Positions 7,862-15,447 of a stretch of 64,000 nucleotides of DNA are shown piece by piece. Both the position numbers and the translations under genes were made by a program. Location: positions 19,007-83,006 of the forward strand of contig CAYLHB010000001.1 in assembly GCA_964383505.1 (NCBI GenBank). Reading direction: 5' to 3'. Each line of letters starts with the position of its first letter. The stretch's first letter is position 1. The stretch comes from CAYLHB01 sp964383505 (lineage in GTDB: Bacteria > Patescibacteriota > Minisyncoccia > Phycocordibacterales > UBA12088). The notes under the pieces were generated by a model that was not told the DNA's origin, did no database searches, and saw only the letters and a list, made by a program, of their open reading frames with translations.

Positions 7862-9220
7862 CTATTTTTTCACAATATCCTGCTCGCCACGACCGACATC
7901 GAATCGGTCGGAGTCACTCTCCAAGTGTACCACAAGGCCTTGCTCACGGAATCGCTCGGTGAGCATATGCGCCATTTGCTGCGCGCGTTCGCGCAGGGTG
8001 GGGTGGACAAAGCGGGTGGAGCGAAGCTCCGCGAGATAGACGAGGGCGGGGAGTGTGCCCACGAGGCGATTTGAGGTAAGAAAGCCCATGGCGGTGTAGT
8101 ACTGGGCGAGTTCAGGAGACATGTTCTGCTGAGAGATTGCCTCGGTTTGACTACGGATGAGCATCTCCGCCTCACTGCGGAGCGTGTCGGGTAGTTCCGC
8201 GAGGTACCACGGATGGAAGCCGAGCGAGGTGGTGAGAAGTGGCATGCGCTGGCGGACCGCGCGGTGTCGTTGTATGTCGCGGAACGAACCGAAGTCGAGT
8301 AAGAACTTGAAGCCGACCATGCCGCACTCGCCCATACGGAGCGGGAGCTCGGTTTTGTTGTTGGGACGGGTGCGTAGTGCGTCCTCGTACTCACCAAGAA
8401 GCGTGCGATCGATGCCGTCGAAGAAGAGCTCAAACGTAGGCGAGGCGGAGTCGTGGTAGTAGTACTCGCGCATGCGCGCCGCGTGGTAGGCCTCCGATGC
8501 CTCAAAGCGCGTGTTACTGAATGAGCTTGGGAATGCTTGGAGGAGGGCCTGTTCAGTTGTTTCCGCAATAGCGCGTACCTCTTCGAGAGGGTGGTGGCGC
8601 AGGTGGAGGAGTGCGTCAGCGAACTGTCGGAGGTTCATGGTCCACGCGAGGTTGGTGGTGGCGCCCGCGGGGAGGAAAGAGCGCATGATATCAAATGCGC
8701 GGGCGTTGATGGCCTTCTCGTACAACGATTCTTTTTCACCTTCAGCGCGCGGGAAGCGTGCCTTGATCACCTCCGGGAGCTCGTGCACGCCCTTGAGGTA
8801 GAACGAGCGCCACGCTTCTTGGATGGCGGTCCCCGCTTCACTTTCGAGCGGATTGAGGAACGGTTGGTCTGCAAAATTCACATACCGCGTGGAGCTCTCC
8901 TGTCCAGAGTAGAGCGGCCAGTCTTGTATCGCTTTGGCAGCGAGCATGGAAACTCCCTCCACGAATACCGTCGCGCTCGCGCAGTCGCCGATCGATTTGT
9001 GCCCATAGCCGACGTAGTACGTCGCCATGAATTTTTCCGCCCCCTTTTCTTTCAGCACCTCAAGGTGGCTCGCGATGCCGCCCGTGGAGCGGCTGTGGAG
9101 CGCTTGAAGCATCGCCTGTGCTTCCGGTGTGATGCGCGCGCCCGTGTTGAGGACGAGAACCCTGCCGCCATTTGGGAGTGGGACTTCAGTGTGGGTGAGA
9201 GAGGAAATGTCGCTCGCCAT
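7862..9220 (-). CDS. thyX: FAD-dependent thymidylate synthase with two ThyX-like halves
   Basis: Makes dTMP from dUMP with methylene-THF and FAD. The protein is about 450 residues, twice the usual length. The N-terminal half has GHKSIGD (residues 73-79) and VFVEGVSMLAAKAIQDWPLY, where the family's RHR motif is replaced by QDW. The C-terminal half keeps an RHR motif (318-320, in FGSFRDIQRHRAVRQRMP, then TTSLGF), so one half is probably structural and the other catalytic. The start at 9220 (MASDISSLTHTEVP) avoids overlap with the divergent tmk; 9238 (MVPFPH) is also possible and would overlap the tmk region by a few bases. No Shine-Dalgarno is seen for either. Confidence 0.85.
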   Translation of the reverse strand: MASDISSLTHTEVPLPNGGRVLVLNTGARITPEAQAMLQALHSRSTGGIASHLEVLKEKGAEKFMATYYVGYGHKSIGDCASATVFVEGVSMLAAKAIQDWPLYSGQESSTRYVNFADQPFLNPLESEAGTAIQEAWRSFYLKGVHELPEVIKARFPRAEGEKESLYEKAINARAFDIMRSFLPAGATTNLAWTMNLRQFADALLHLRHHPLEEVRAIAETTEQALLQAFPSSFSNTRFEASEAYHAARMREYYYHDSASPTFELFFDGIDRTLLGEYEDALRTRPNNKTELPLRMGECGMVGFKFLLDFGSFRDIQRHRAVRQRMPLLTTSLGFHPWYLAELPDTLRSEAEMLIRSQTEAISQQNMSPELAQYYTAMGFLTSNRLVGTLPALVYLAELRSTRFVHPTLRERAQQMAHMLTERFREQGLVVHLESDSDRFDVGRGEQDIVKK

Positions 9221-9245
9221 GTGTGGAAATGGTACCATGGGTGTC

Positions 9246-9872
9246 ATGCAGGCGCACGGAAGGCTCATAGCGATTGAAGGGGGGGATGGCGCTGGAAAAG
9301 ACGCGAACATCGACTACCTGCGCGAGGTATTTGCCGGGCGGGACGATGTGGTATTCACACGCGAGCCGGGCGGTACCGCGATAGGGGAGCGGGTGCGTGC
9401 GATTCTCACCGACCCCACACATGCGGGGATGGCGGTCGAGACGGAGCTCCTGCTTTTCCTGGCGTGTCGGGCTCAGCTCATTGAAGATGTGATACGGCCA
9501 GCACTTAGGGAAGGGAAGACGGTTATCTCAAACCGATTCGCGCTCTCTACCATCGCATACCAGATCTTTAGGAAGGAGCGCATGGAGTACCTGTCGTTCC
9601 TTGAGTCGGTGAGCGCCACACTCCTCAAAGAGGTGGTCCCGTTCTACGTGCTTCTCGATGTGCCGCCCGAGGTGGGGCACGAGCGGGTGCGGAGTCGCGG
9701 GACCACACTATCGCGTTTTGACGCGGAATCACTTGTCATACATACGCGGGTGCGCGACGGGTACGTGAGCGCCGTGAAGGGGTTTCCGCACGCCGTTGTT
9801 GACGCCACGAAACCGCTCGATGAGGTACGGCGCGAAGTGGAACGTATCGTGCGAGCGCACATGATGTCATGA
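9246..9872 (+). CDS. tmk: Thymidylate kinase
   Basis: Phosphorylates dTMP to dTDP. The P-loop is IEGGDGAGKDANIDYL, with Asp-Ala after the Lys where most enzymes have Ser/Thr-Thr. FTREPGGTAIGERVR is the family's dTMP-binding motif, and VISNRFALSTIAYQ corresponds to the DR(Y/F) segment, although the usual Asp before Arg is Asn here. The length of 208 residues is normal. Starts at 9246 or, three residues earlier, at 9237. It is divergent from thyX across about 25 bp and overlaps dut by 4 bp (ATGA), so tmk and dut are translationally coupled. Confidence 0.9.
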   Translation: MQAHGRLIAIEGGDGAGKDANIDYLREVFAGRDDVVFTREPGGTAIGERVRAILTDPTHAGMAVETELLLFLACRAQLIEDVIRPALREGKTVISNRFALSTIAYQIFRKERMEYLSFLESVSATLLKEVVPFYVLLDVPPEVGHERVRSRGTTLSRFDAESLVIHTRVRDGYVSAVKGFPHAVVDATKPLDEVRREVERIVRAHMMS

Positions 9873-10294
9873 GTACGTGCAAAGTGGTCTTACTTGATGA
9901 AAGGGCGAAGCCCCCATGCTACGCACACCCGGGTGATGCGGGGGCCGATCTCTTTACGCTCGAGACTGTGGAGCTTGTGCCGGGCACGCACGCACAAGTT
10001 CACACCGGCATTGCGCTTGAGATTCCTGATGGCTATGTAGGGCTCATTTGGGACAAGAGTGGTCTCTCACAGAAGTATGGATTAAAGACACTCGGTGGTG
10101 TGATAGACAGCGGCTACCGTGGCGAGGTTTTGGTGGGGCTGGTGAATCTGGGGAATGAGCCACACACAATTACCGCGGGGCAAAAAGTAGCACAAATTCT
10201 TATCCAAAAAGTTGAACGTGCGGAGTTTGTTGAGAGCGACGAGCTCCCGACCTCCGCTCGTGGCACAGGTGGTTTTGGAAGTACGGGCGCGTAA
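9869..10294 (+). CDS. dut: dUTP diphosphatase
   Basis: Hydrolyses dUTP to dUMP, keeping uracil out of DNA and supplying ThyX. Trimeric dUTPase motifs are in order: HPGDAGADLFTLE (motif 1), WDKSGLSQKYGLKTLGGVID (motifs 2-3, with the catalytic Asp in VIDSGYRGE), VGLVNLG, GQKVAQILI (motif 4) and the C-terminal glycine-rich flap ARGTGGFGSTG (motif 5). The length of 141 residues is standard. It overlaps tmk by ATGA and ends in a hairpin shared with the convergent L,D-transpeptidase gene. Confidence 0.95.
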   Translation: MSTCKVVLLDERAKPPCYAHPGDAGADLFTLETVELVPGTHAQVHTGIALEIPDGYVGLIWDKSGLSQKYGLKTLGGVIDSGYRGEVLVGLVNLGNEPHTITAGQKVAQILIQKVERAEFVESDELPTSARGTGGFGSTGA

Positions 10295-10301
10295 ACAAGT
10301 A

Positions 10302-10320
10302 GGCCCGCTAGTCGCGGGCC
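10302..10320. terminator. Bidirectional hairpin between dut and the L,D-transpeptidase gene
   Basis: Perfect 7-bp stem GGCCCGC/GCGGGCC with loop TAGTC. It covers the stop codon of the reverse-strand gene and follows dut by 7 nt. There is no long U tract on either side. Confidence 0.55.
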
Positions 10321-10865
10321 ATGAGGTGGGGTGGCGGGTATATTTGGATGGTTACGCGCGTGCCGGGTAGTACGCGGGTGGCGAGCGTATCCCAGTCGGC
10401 ATTGTGCATGCGTATGCATCCGCGTGATACACGGTGCCCTATTTGGTCGGGGCGAATGGTGCCGTGGATGCGAACGGTGGAAGGGATACATGACTCCCAA
10501 CGCACACCCACTTTTCTCCCCCCGAGCGCGTTTTTTGGATGTCCAGGTGCGTAGTAGCTCGAAAGCGGTTGTCCTTTTTGTGCCGCTGCACGCTTTGTTG
10601 CCTCGGTGGGTATCCACGCCGCATGTGGGTCGATGAAGGTGACTATTCCCGTGACGGGCCCGCTGTAGAGGCATCGTGGCGTATGACGAGGCGTGGCGAT
10701 AGGGTATGTGGCGATGAGGGTATTTCCATCAACGACGTACAGTTGCGGCGTATCGCTACCAGTTCCCAATATAATGTGAAGTTCGACCTCCGCATGAGCA
10801 GGGGCGGTCAGTACGAGCCATACACACGCCGCGAGAAGTGAAATGAGCGACTGGACATGACGCAT
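10308..10865 (-). CDS. L,D-transpeptidase (YkuD domain), exported
   Basis: Cross-links or modifies peptidoglycan outside the membrane. The signal peptide runs to about residue 25 (SLISLLAACVWLVLTAPAHA). The catalytic signature is RIHGTIRPDQIGHRVSRGC, followed by IRMHNAD, with His134 and nucleophile Cys150. The domain fills almost the whole 185-residue protein, with no extra binding module. A clear GGAG lies upstream of the ATG. It is 12 nt downstream of the small membrane-protein gene on the same strand. A recognisable cell-wall enzyme next to murE and rodA elsewhere supports a peptidoglycan wall in this organism. Confidence 0.9.
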   Translation of the reverse strand: MRHVQSLISLLAACVWLVLTAPAHAEVELHIILGTGSDTPQLYVVDGNTLIATYPIATPRHTPRCLYSGPVTGIVTFIDPHAAWIPTEATKRAAAQKGQPLSSYYAPGHPKNALGGRKVGVRWESCIPSTVRIHGTIRPDQIGHRVSRGCIRMHNADWDTLATRVLPGTRVTIQIYPPPHLMARD

Positions 10866-10877
10866 CTCTCGTTCTCC

Positions 10878-11078
10878 TCAGGTCCTTCCTCTCTTTGCGG
10901 CTATGTACCACAAAGGAAGGACCACAAAAAAATCGAACATGAAGCCACCGAACCACCACTGCGCAGTGATTTTGTTCGTCCATTCTTGTGTAGGCGATAG
11001 GTATGGTTCTCCCGTCATGAGATACAACACCAATGTAATTGGGCACGATATAAGGATAACAACAAAGAGTGTTTTCAT
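10878..11078 (-). CDS. Small two-helix membrane protein
   Basis: 66 residues from the ATG at 11078 (MKTLFVVILISCPITLVLYL), or 70 from 11090. There are two hydrophobic segments separated by a polar loop with a conserved-looking W cluster (ITAQWWFGGFMFDFFVVLPL) and a basic C-terminus AAKRGRT. Its end is 12 nt from the L,D-transpeptidase start, so the two may form an operon acting at the membrane. Not recognised. Confidence 0.55.
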   Translation of the reverse strand: MKTLFVVILISCPITLVLYLMTGEPYLSPTQEWTNKITAQWWFGGFMFDFFVVLPLWYIAAKRGRT

Positions 11079-11183
11079 GAGCTTTTCCATGATGTTTCTC
11101 TGCCTTGTTTACCTTCTATAACCCTACCGCTCATTGTACCATCGTGCAATCGGCAGGACATGGCACCCGTGCCACAAAGAAGG

Positions 11184-11189
11184 TACACT
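11184..11189 (+). promoter_or_regulatory. -10 element of glyA, predicted leaderless
   Basis: TACACT ends 6 nt before the glyA ATG at 11196. Confidence 0.5.
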
Positions 11190-11195
11190 TAGGAA

Positions 11196-12461
11196 ATGGA
11201 ATACTCATGTACCAAACAGCAAGATGAAGAAGTGTTCAGTGCCCTTGAGGGCGAGGAGCGTCGCGAAGCAGAAGGGCTTGAGCTCATTCCCAGTGAAAAC
11301 TACGTCTCACGGGCGGTGCGTGAGGCCTTGGGGTCGGTTGTGACTAACAAATATTCCGAGGGCTATCCAGGTAAGCGCTACTACGGGGGGCAGGAGTACA
11401 CCGATGCCTTGGAAACGCTCGCGATTGAGCGGGCGAAGAAGCTCTTTGGAGCCGCATACGTGAACGTGCAACCGCTCTCCGGTGCTCCCGCGAACATCGC
11501 TACGTACTTCGCGGTCCTCGAGCCCGGGGATACGGTGCTCGGCATGGACCTCTCGCATGGGGGGCACCTCACGCACGGGCACCCGGTCACGATGATGACG
11601 AAGGTATTCCGTTTCGTGCGCTACAAGATGAAGAACGCGGAGACGGGCGAGATAGACTACGACGAAATGCGCGAGGTGGCGAAAAGGGAAAAGCCGAAGC
11701 TCATCCTCGCAGGGTTCTCCGCGTACTCGCGCGAGCTCGATTACGAGCAGTTTGTCGCGATAGGGAAGGAGGTTGGGGCGTACACCATGGCGGATGTTGC
11801 ACACATAGCGGGCTTGATCGCAGGCAAGGCTGCGAAAAACCCATTCGATGCGGGGTTTGACCTCATGACGACGACTACCCACAAGACCCTACGCGGGCCA
11901 CGTGGCGGTATGGTTTTGGTGCGTGAGAGTGCGGAGATTGCAAAAAAGGTAGACAAGGCGGTGTTTCCTGGGCTACAGGGAGGGCCGCACATGAACCAGG
12001 TGGCCGCGAAGGCGGTGTGCTTTGGCGAGGCACTCCAACCTTCGTTTCGCACCTACGCAGGGCAGATTCTCGTAAACGCGAAAGCGATGGAGCGCGTGTT
12101 GCGTGCGCGCGGAGTGAGGATGCTCGGTGGGGGCACGGACAACCACCTCATTTTGGCGGATGTGTACGGCTCGCTCGGCGTGTCGGGTAAAGAGGCAGAG
12201 ACGGTGCTCGACAGTGTGGGTATCACACTAAATAAGAATGTCATTGCGGACGACCCGCGCCCCCCACTCGACCCCTCGGGAATTCGTTTTGGCACACCCG
12301 CGCTCACAACCCGAGGTTTTACGGAACAGGATTGCGCTCGTGTGGCGGAACTCATGCTGGATGCACTGCAGTGTAGTGGAGATGTGACAAAGCTTGAGAC
12401 CATTCGAGAGGAGGTGTGCTCACTCGCACAGAGCCACCCGGTGCCGGAAAGTTTTGTGTAG
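11196..12461 (+). CDS. glyA: Serine hydroxymethyltransferase
   Basis: PLP enzyme converting serine and THF to glycine and 5,10-methylene-THF, the carbon donor for ThyX. Family landmarks: LELIPSENYVS near the start, NKYSEGYPGKRYYGG (residues 51-65), MADVAHIAGLIAG, and the PLP-lysine motif TTTTHKTLRGPRGG with Lys230. The 421-residue length and the absence of gaps point to an active enzyme. The start is supported by a -10 box 6 nt upstream; there is no Shine-Dalgarno. A GC-rich terminator follows 40 nt after the stop. Confidence 0.95.
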   Translation: MEYSCTKQQDEEVFSALEGEERREAEGLELIPSENYVSRAVREALGSVVTNKYSEGYPGKRYYGGQEYTDALETLAIERAKKLFGAAYVNVQPLSGAPANIATYFAVLEPGDTVLGMDLSHGGHLTHGHPVTMMTKVFRFVRYKMKNAETGEIDYDEMREVAKREKPKLILAGFSAYSRELDYEQFVAIGKEVGAYTMADVAHIAGLIAGKAAKNPFDAGFDLMTTTTHKTLRGPRGGMVLVRESAEIAKKVDKAVFPGLQGGPHMNQVAAKAVCFGEALQPSFRTYAGQILVNAKAMERVLRARGVRMLGGGTDNHLILADVYGSLGVSGKEAETVLDSVGITLNKNVIADDPRPPLDPSGIRFGTPALTTRGFTEQDCARVAELMLDALQCSGDVTKLETIREEVCSLAQSHPVPESFV

Positions 12462-12502
12462 CAAGTATACTTTCTGTTGACGGTGTATGATTAATCAACT
12501 AG

Positions 12503-12520
12503 CCCCGGTATACGCCGGGG
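12503..12520 (+). terminator. Hairpin after glyA
   Basis: Stem CCCCGG/CCGGGG with a 6-nt loop TATACG, followed by TACTGCTCTT. The U tract is weak. Confidence 0.5.
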
Positions 12521-12561
12521 TACTGCTCTTACAGTAGGGTGTGGAAGTATGCGGGAGCATG

Positions 12562-12567
12562 TACAAT
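12562..12567 (+). promoter_or_regulatory. -10 element, predicted leaderless start
   Basis: TACAAT ends 6 nt before the ATG at 12574, which is why that start is preferred over the upstream in-frame ATG at 12541. Confidence 0.5.
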
Positions 12568-12573
12568 GTACCC

Positions 12574-13659
12574 ATGCGCTTGTTTGAGTATCGGTGGGTT
12601 GTGTTTGTGCGGCGCCACGCGTCCCTCATCGCGTTTGTTAGCGGTTTTGCATTTGATGCGCTCACACTCACCCGTATTGACGAGCTCTATGGGCAGGCGG
12701 TTTTTCTTTGCTACCTCTTTGTGGCGGCGGGTACGGTGGTGCTCATACAAGCGGTGGAAGCGGACCGTCGGGTGCCCCGTGTGGTGCGTACGTACCGCGC
12801 GTGGCTTCCCGCGCTCGTCCAGTTTCCCATGGGAGGCCTCCTCTCGGGCTTCGTGCTCTTCTACAGCAAGAGTGCCTCGCTCCTCACGAGCTGGCCCTTT
12901 TTAGTGATTCTCATCGCGGTCTTTATCGGTAATGAGTTTTTCAAGAGACGCTATGAGCTTTTGGTGTTTCAAATCGGTATGCTCACCTTTGCGCTCCTCT
13001 CCTACAGCGCGCTCACCATTCCCATACTCTATGGGGATGTAGGCACCATTCCTTTTCTCTTGAGTGGCCTCTCGGCGCTCTTTGTGCTCGCGCTCGTGTT
13101 TCAAGGCATCATGCGCGTTGCGCCTTCTGCGTACCACACACACTTTCGCTACCTTGTAGGAACTGTGGGTGCGGTGACAATTATATGGAACATTGCTTAC
13201 TTCACCAACCTCATTCCTCCCGTCCCCCTCGCACTCAAAGATATTGGAATATTCCACAGCCTCACCAAGGCACCGTCGGATGGGTACCTCTATCGCGTCA
13301 CATACGAAGCGGCTCCGTGGTACCTGCCGTGGCGCACGATTGATACCACGTTTCGTGTGGCTGGGGGAGACGGTGCGTACTGTTACTCTGCGGTGTTTGC
13401 GCCCACGAGCATTTCCACTCGGCTCTTTCACAGGTGGGAGTACTACAGCTCCGCGGGATGGGTGACACGCAGTCGTATTCCATGGTCGGTGCAGGGTGGA
13501 AGGGACGGGGGGTACCGTTGGTACAGTGTGAAGGGCACCCTTGAGGAAGGGAGGTGGCGGTGTGTGGTTGAGACCGAATGGGGTGCCGTGCTGGGGGTGG
13601 ATGAATTTACTGTGCTTCGTGCCGAGAGTACCCCGCTTCTTGTTGAGACCAGAAAATAG
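12574..13659 (+). CDS. DUF2914-type integral membrane protein
   Basis: 361 residues. The N-terminal 220 or so contain about seven hydrophobic helices. The C-terminal 110 residues match the DUF2914 pattern: AYCYSAVFAPTSISTRLFHR, then SRIPWSVQGGRDGGYRWYS and RWRCVVETEWGAVLGVDEF. This domain is thought to be extracytoplasmic and has no assigned reaction. The start was chosen from the -10 spacing. It precedes argS by 36 nt on the same strand, but argS has its own -10 box. Function unknown. Confidence 0.75.
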   Translation: MRLFEYRWVVFVRRHASLIAFVSGFAFDALTLTRIDELYGQAVFLCYLFVAAGTVVLIQAVEADRRVPRVVRTYRAWLPALVQFPMGGLLSGFVLFYSKSASLLTSWPFLVILIAVFIGNEFFKRRYELLVFQIGMLTFALLSYSALTIPILYGDVGTIPFLLSGLSALFVLALVFQGIMRVAPSAYHTHFRYLVGTVGAVTIIWNIAYFTNLIPPVPLALKDIGIFHSLTKAPSDGYLYRVTYEAAPWYLPWRTIDTTFRVAGGDGAYCYSAVFAPTSISTRLFHRWEYYSSAGWVTRSRIPWSVQGGRDGGYRWYSVKGTLEEGRWRCVVETEWGAVLGVDEFTVLRAESTPLLVETRK

Positions 13660-13683
13660 GTTCCGCTTTTTACAGGTTAGTGC

Positions 13684-13689
13684 TACAGT
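13684..13689 (+). promoter_or_regulatory. Extended -10 element of argS, predicted leaderless
   Basis: TGC TACAGT ends 6 nt before the argS ATG at 13696. Confidence 0.5.
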
Positions 13690-13695
13690 TCCTCC

Positions 13696-15372
13696 ATGTT
13701 CTACTCGGAACTCGCGGACGTGCTTCAAAGAGCGATTGTGTCGCTCGGGTTTGGCGACGTGCCTGTGGAGCTCGCGCACCCTACGGACAGAAGTCACGGC
13801 GACCTTACTACCAGCATCGCACTTGTGCTCGCCCCCACGCTCGATCGTTCCCCGCGTGACATTGCGGAAGCGATTGTGGCAGGCGTGGATGCACCTCCCT
13901 ATATTGACCGTTTCGAGGTGGCGGGACCCGGGTTCATTAATATCTACCTTTCCCGGGAATTTTTCCGAAAGGCAACTGAATCGATTCTTTCGCTTGGTGA
14001 TGTGTGGGGTAAGGGTACGGCACTTGCCGGCAGGCGTATTATGGTGGAGCACAGCCAGCCAAATCCTTTCAAGCCGTTCCACATAGGGCACCTCATGAGC
14101 AACACGCTCGGCGAGTCCATCTCGCGTCTCATCGAGTGGTCAGGTGCCGAGGTGCGGCGGGTAAACTACCAGGGGGACGTGGGGCTCCACGTTGCAAAAG
14201 CGCTCTGGGGTCTCGCACACCTAAAAGGAGACCCAACCAGCATTGAAGACCTGGGAAGTGCGTACGTGGAGGGAAACCGCGCATATGAGGAGGATGAGGG
14301 TGCGCGGGCTGAAATCGTTGCATACAACAAGCTCGTCTACGCTCATGCGCCCGAGATTACGGACACCTACACAAAGGGTAGAGAGGCATCACTCGTGCAC
14401 TTTGAGGAGCTCTACGCGCTCCTCGGGAGCCGCTTTGACCATTACTTTTTTGAGAGCGAGACGGCGGAACCCGGGCGTGCGCTCGTGAAGGAGGGGCTCG
14501 CGCGCGGTACGTTCACTGAGAGCGAGGGGGCGATTGTGTTCCGGGGCGAAGCGTACGGTCTCCATACCCGTGTGTTTATCACGAAAGATGGTTTGCCCAC
14601 CTACGAGGCAAAAGAGCTCGGCCTCGCCTACAAAAAGCGCGAGAAGTGGGAGTTCGATCTCTCCATTACGACGACCGCGGTGGAGCAGAAGGAGTACATG
14701 AGGGTGGTGTACAAAGCACTCTCGCTTTTGAATCCCGCACTTGGCGAGAAGCTCCTCCATGTGCCGCACGGCATGCTCCTCCTCACCTCGGGCAAGATGA
14801 GCTCGCGAAGGGGGAATGTCATCACCGGCGAGTCGCTCCTCTCGGAGATGCGCGCGCGTGCGTGGGAGAAAGTGAAAGACCGTGACCTCCCACCGCTTGA
14901 GCGAGACACGATACGTGATGCGGTTGCGGTTGCGGCAATCAAGTACTCAATACTGAAGCAGAAGGCGGGGAAGAATATCATCTTCGACCCGGACGCCTCG
15001 CTCTCATTCGAGGGCGATTCAGGCCCGTATCTCCAGTATGCGCACACCCGTGCAGTATCGGTGCTTGAAAAGGCCGATGCGGAGGGAGTGGTGGCTTTCT
15101 GTGAGGTGCCGCTTCCCGAGGTGACCGACCTTGAGCGATTGCTCTACCGTTTTCCCGAGGTGGTGGCACGCGCGACGGAGGAGTTCGAGCCCCACCACGT
15201 GACAACCTACCTCACGGAGCTCGCGGGGGTGTGGAACAGCTGGTACGCCGCCGAGCGCATACTTGACGGGTCGTCATTTGCACCCTACAAGGTGGCGCTC
15301 GCCACGGCCTTTGCGCATACGATGAAAAATGGTCTATGCCTATTGGGGATAGAAGCACCCCGTCGCATGTAG
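13696..15372 (+). CDS. argS: Arginyl-tRNA synthetase
   Basis: Class I synthetase charging tRNA-Arg. The N-terminal Add1 domain spans residues 1-90. The class I signature is HSQPNPFKPFHIGHLMSNTL, with HIGH at 129-132. RVNYQGDVGLHVAK follows, then the KMSKS-equivalent LLTSGKMSSRRGNVITGESL. The DALR anticodon-binding domain includes GPYLQYAHTRAVSVLEKA and ends at WYAAERILDG...RRM. The length of 558 residues is normal. It is the first of four synthetase genes between 13.7 and 25.5 kb, all on the plus strand. Confidence 0.95.
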   Translation: MFYSELADVLQRAIVSLGFGDVPVELAHPTDRSHGDLTTSIALVLAPTLDRSPRDIAEAIVAGVDAPPYIDRFEVAGPGFINIYLSREFFRKATESILSLGDVWGKGTALAGRRIMVEHSQPNPFKPFHIGHLMSNTLGESISRLIEWSGAEVRRVNYQGDVGLHVAKALWGLAHLKGDPTSIEDLGSAYVEGNRAYEEDEGARAEIVAYNKLVYAHAPEITDTYTKGREASLVHFEELYALLGSRFDHYFFESETAEPGRALVKEGLARGTFTESEGAIVFRGEAYGLHTRVFITKDGLPTYEAKELGLAYKKREKWEFDLSITTTAVEQKEYMRVVYKALSLLNPALGEKLLHVPHGMLLLTSGKMSSRRGNVITGESLLSEMRARAWEKVKDRDLPPLERDTIRDAVAVAAIKYSILKQKAGKNIIFDPDASLSFEGDSGPYLQYAHTRAVSVLEKADAEGVVAFCEVPLPEVTDLERLLYRFPEVVARATEEFEPHHVTTYLTELAGVWNSWYAAERILDGSSFAPYKVALATAFAHTMKNGLCLLGIEAPRRM

Positions 15373-15435
15373 GTACATCGTAATTGGGCCTGTTGCACGA
15401 CACGGGCGTTACTGTTCGGTTCCTGCTCCGGGTGG

Positions 15436-15441
15436 TAGGAT
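15436..15441 (+). promoter_or_regulatory. Extended -10 element of ileS, predicted leaderless
   Basis: TGG TAGGAT ends 6 nt before the ileS ATG at 15448. Confidence 0.5.
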
Positions 15442-15447
15442 TGCGCT

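Noticed and set aside
12901..14091. A 396-codon open frame on the minus strand
   Set aside because: It is antisense to the DUF2914 gene and argS, both clearly coding. Its translation is His/Arg/Pro-rich without any recognisable domain.
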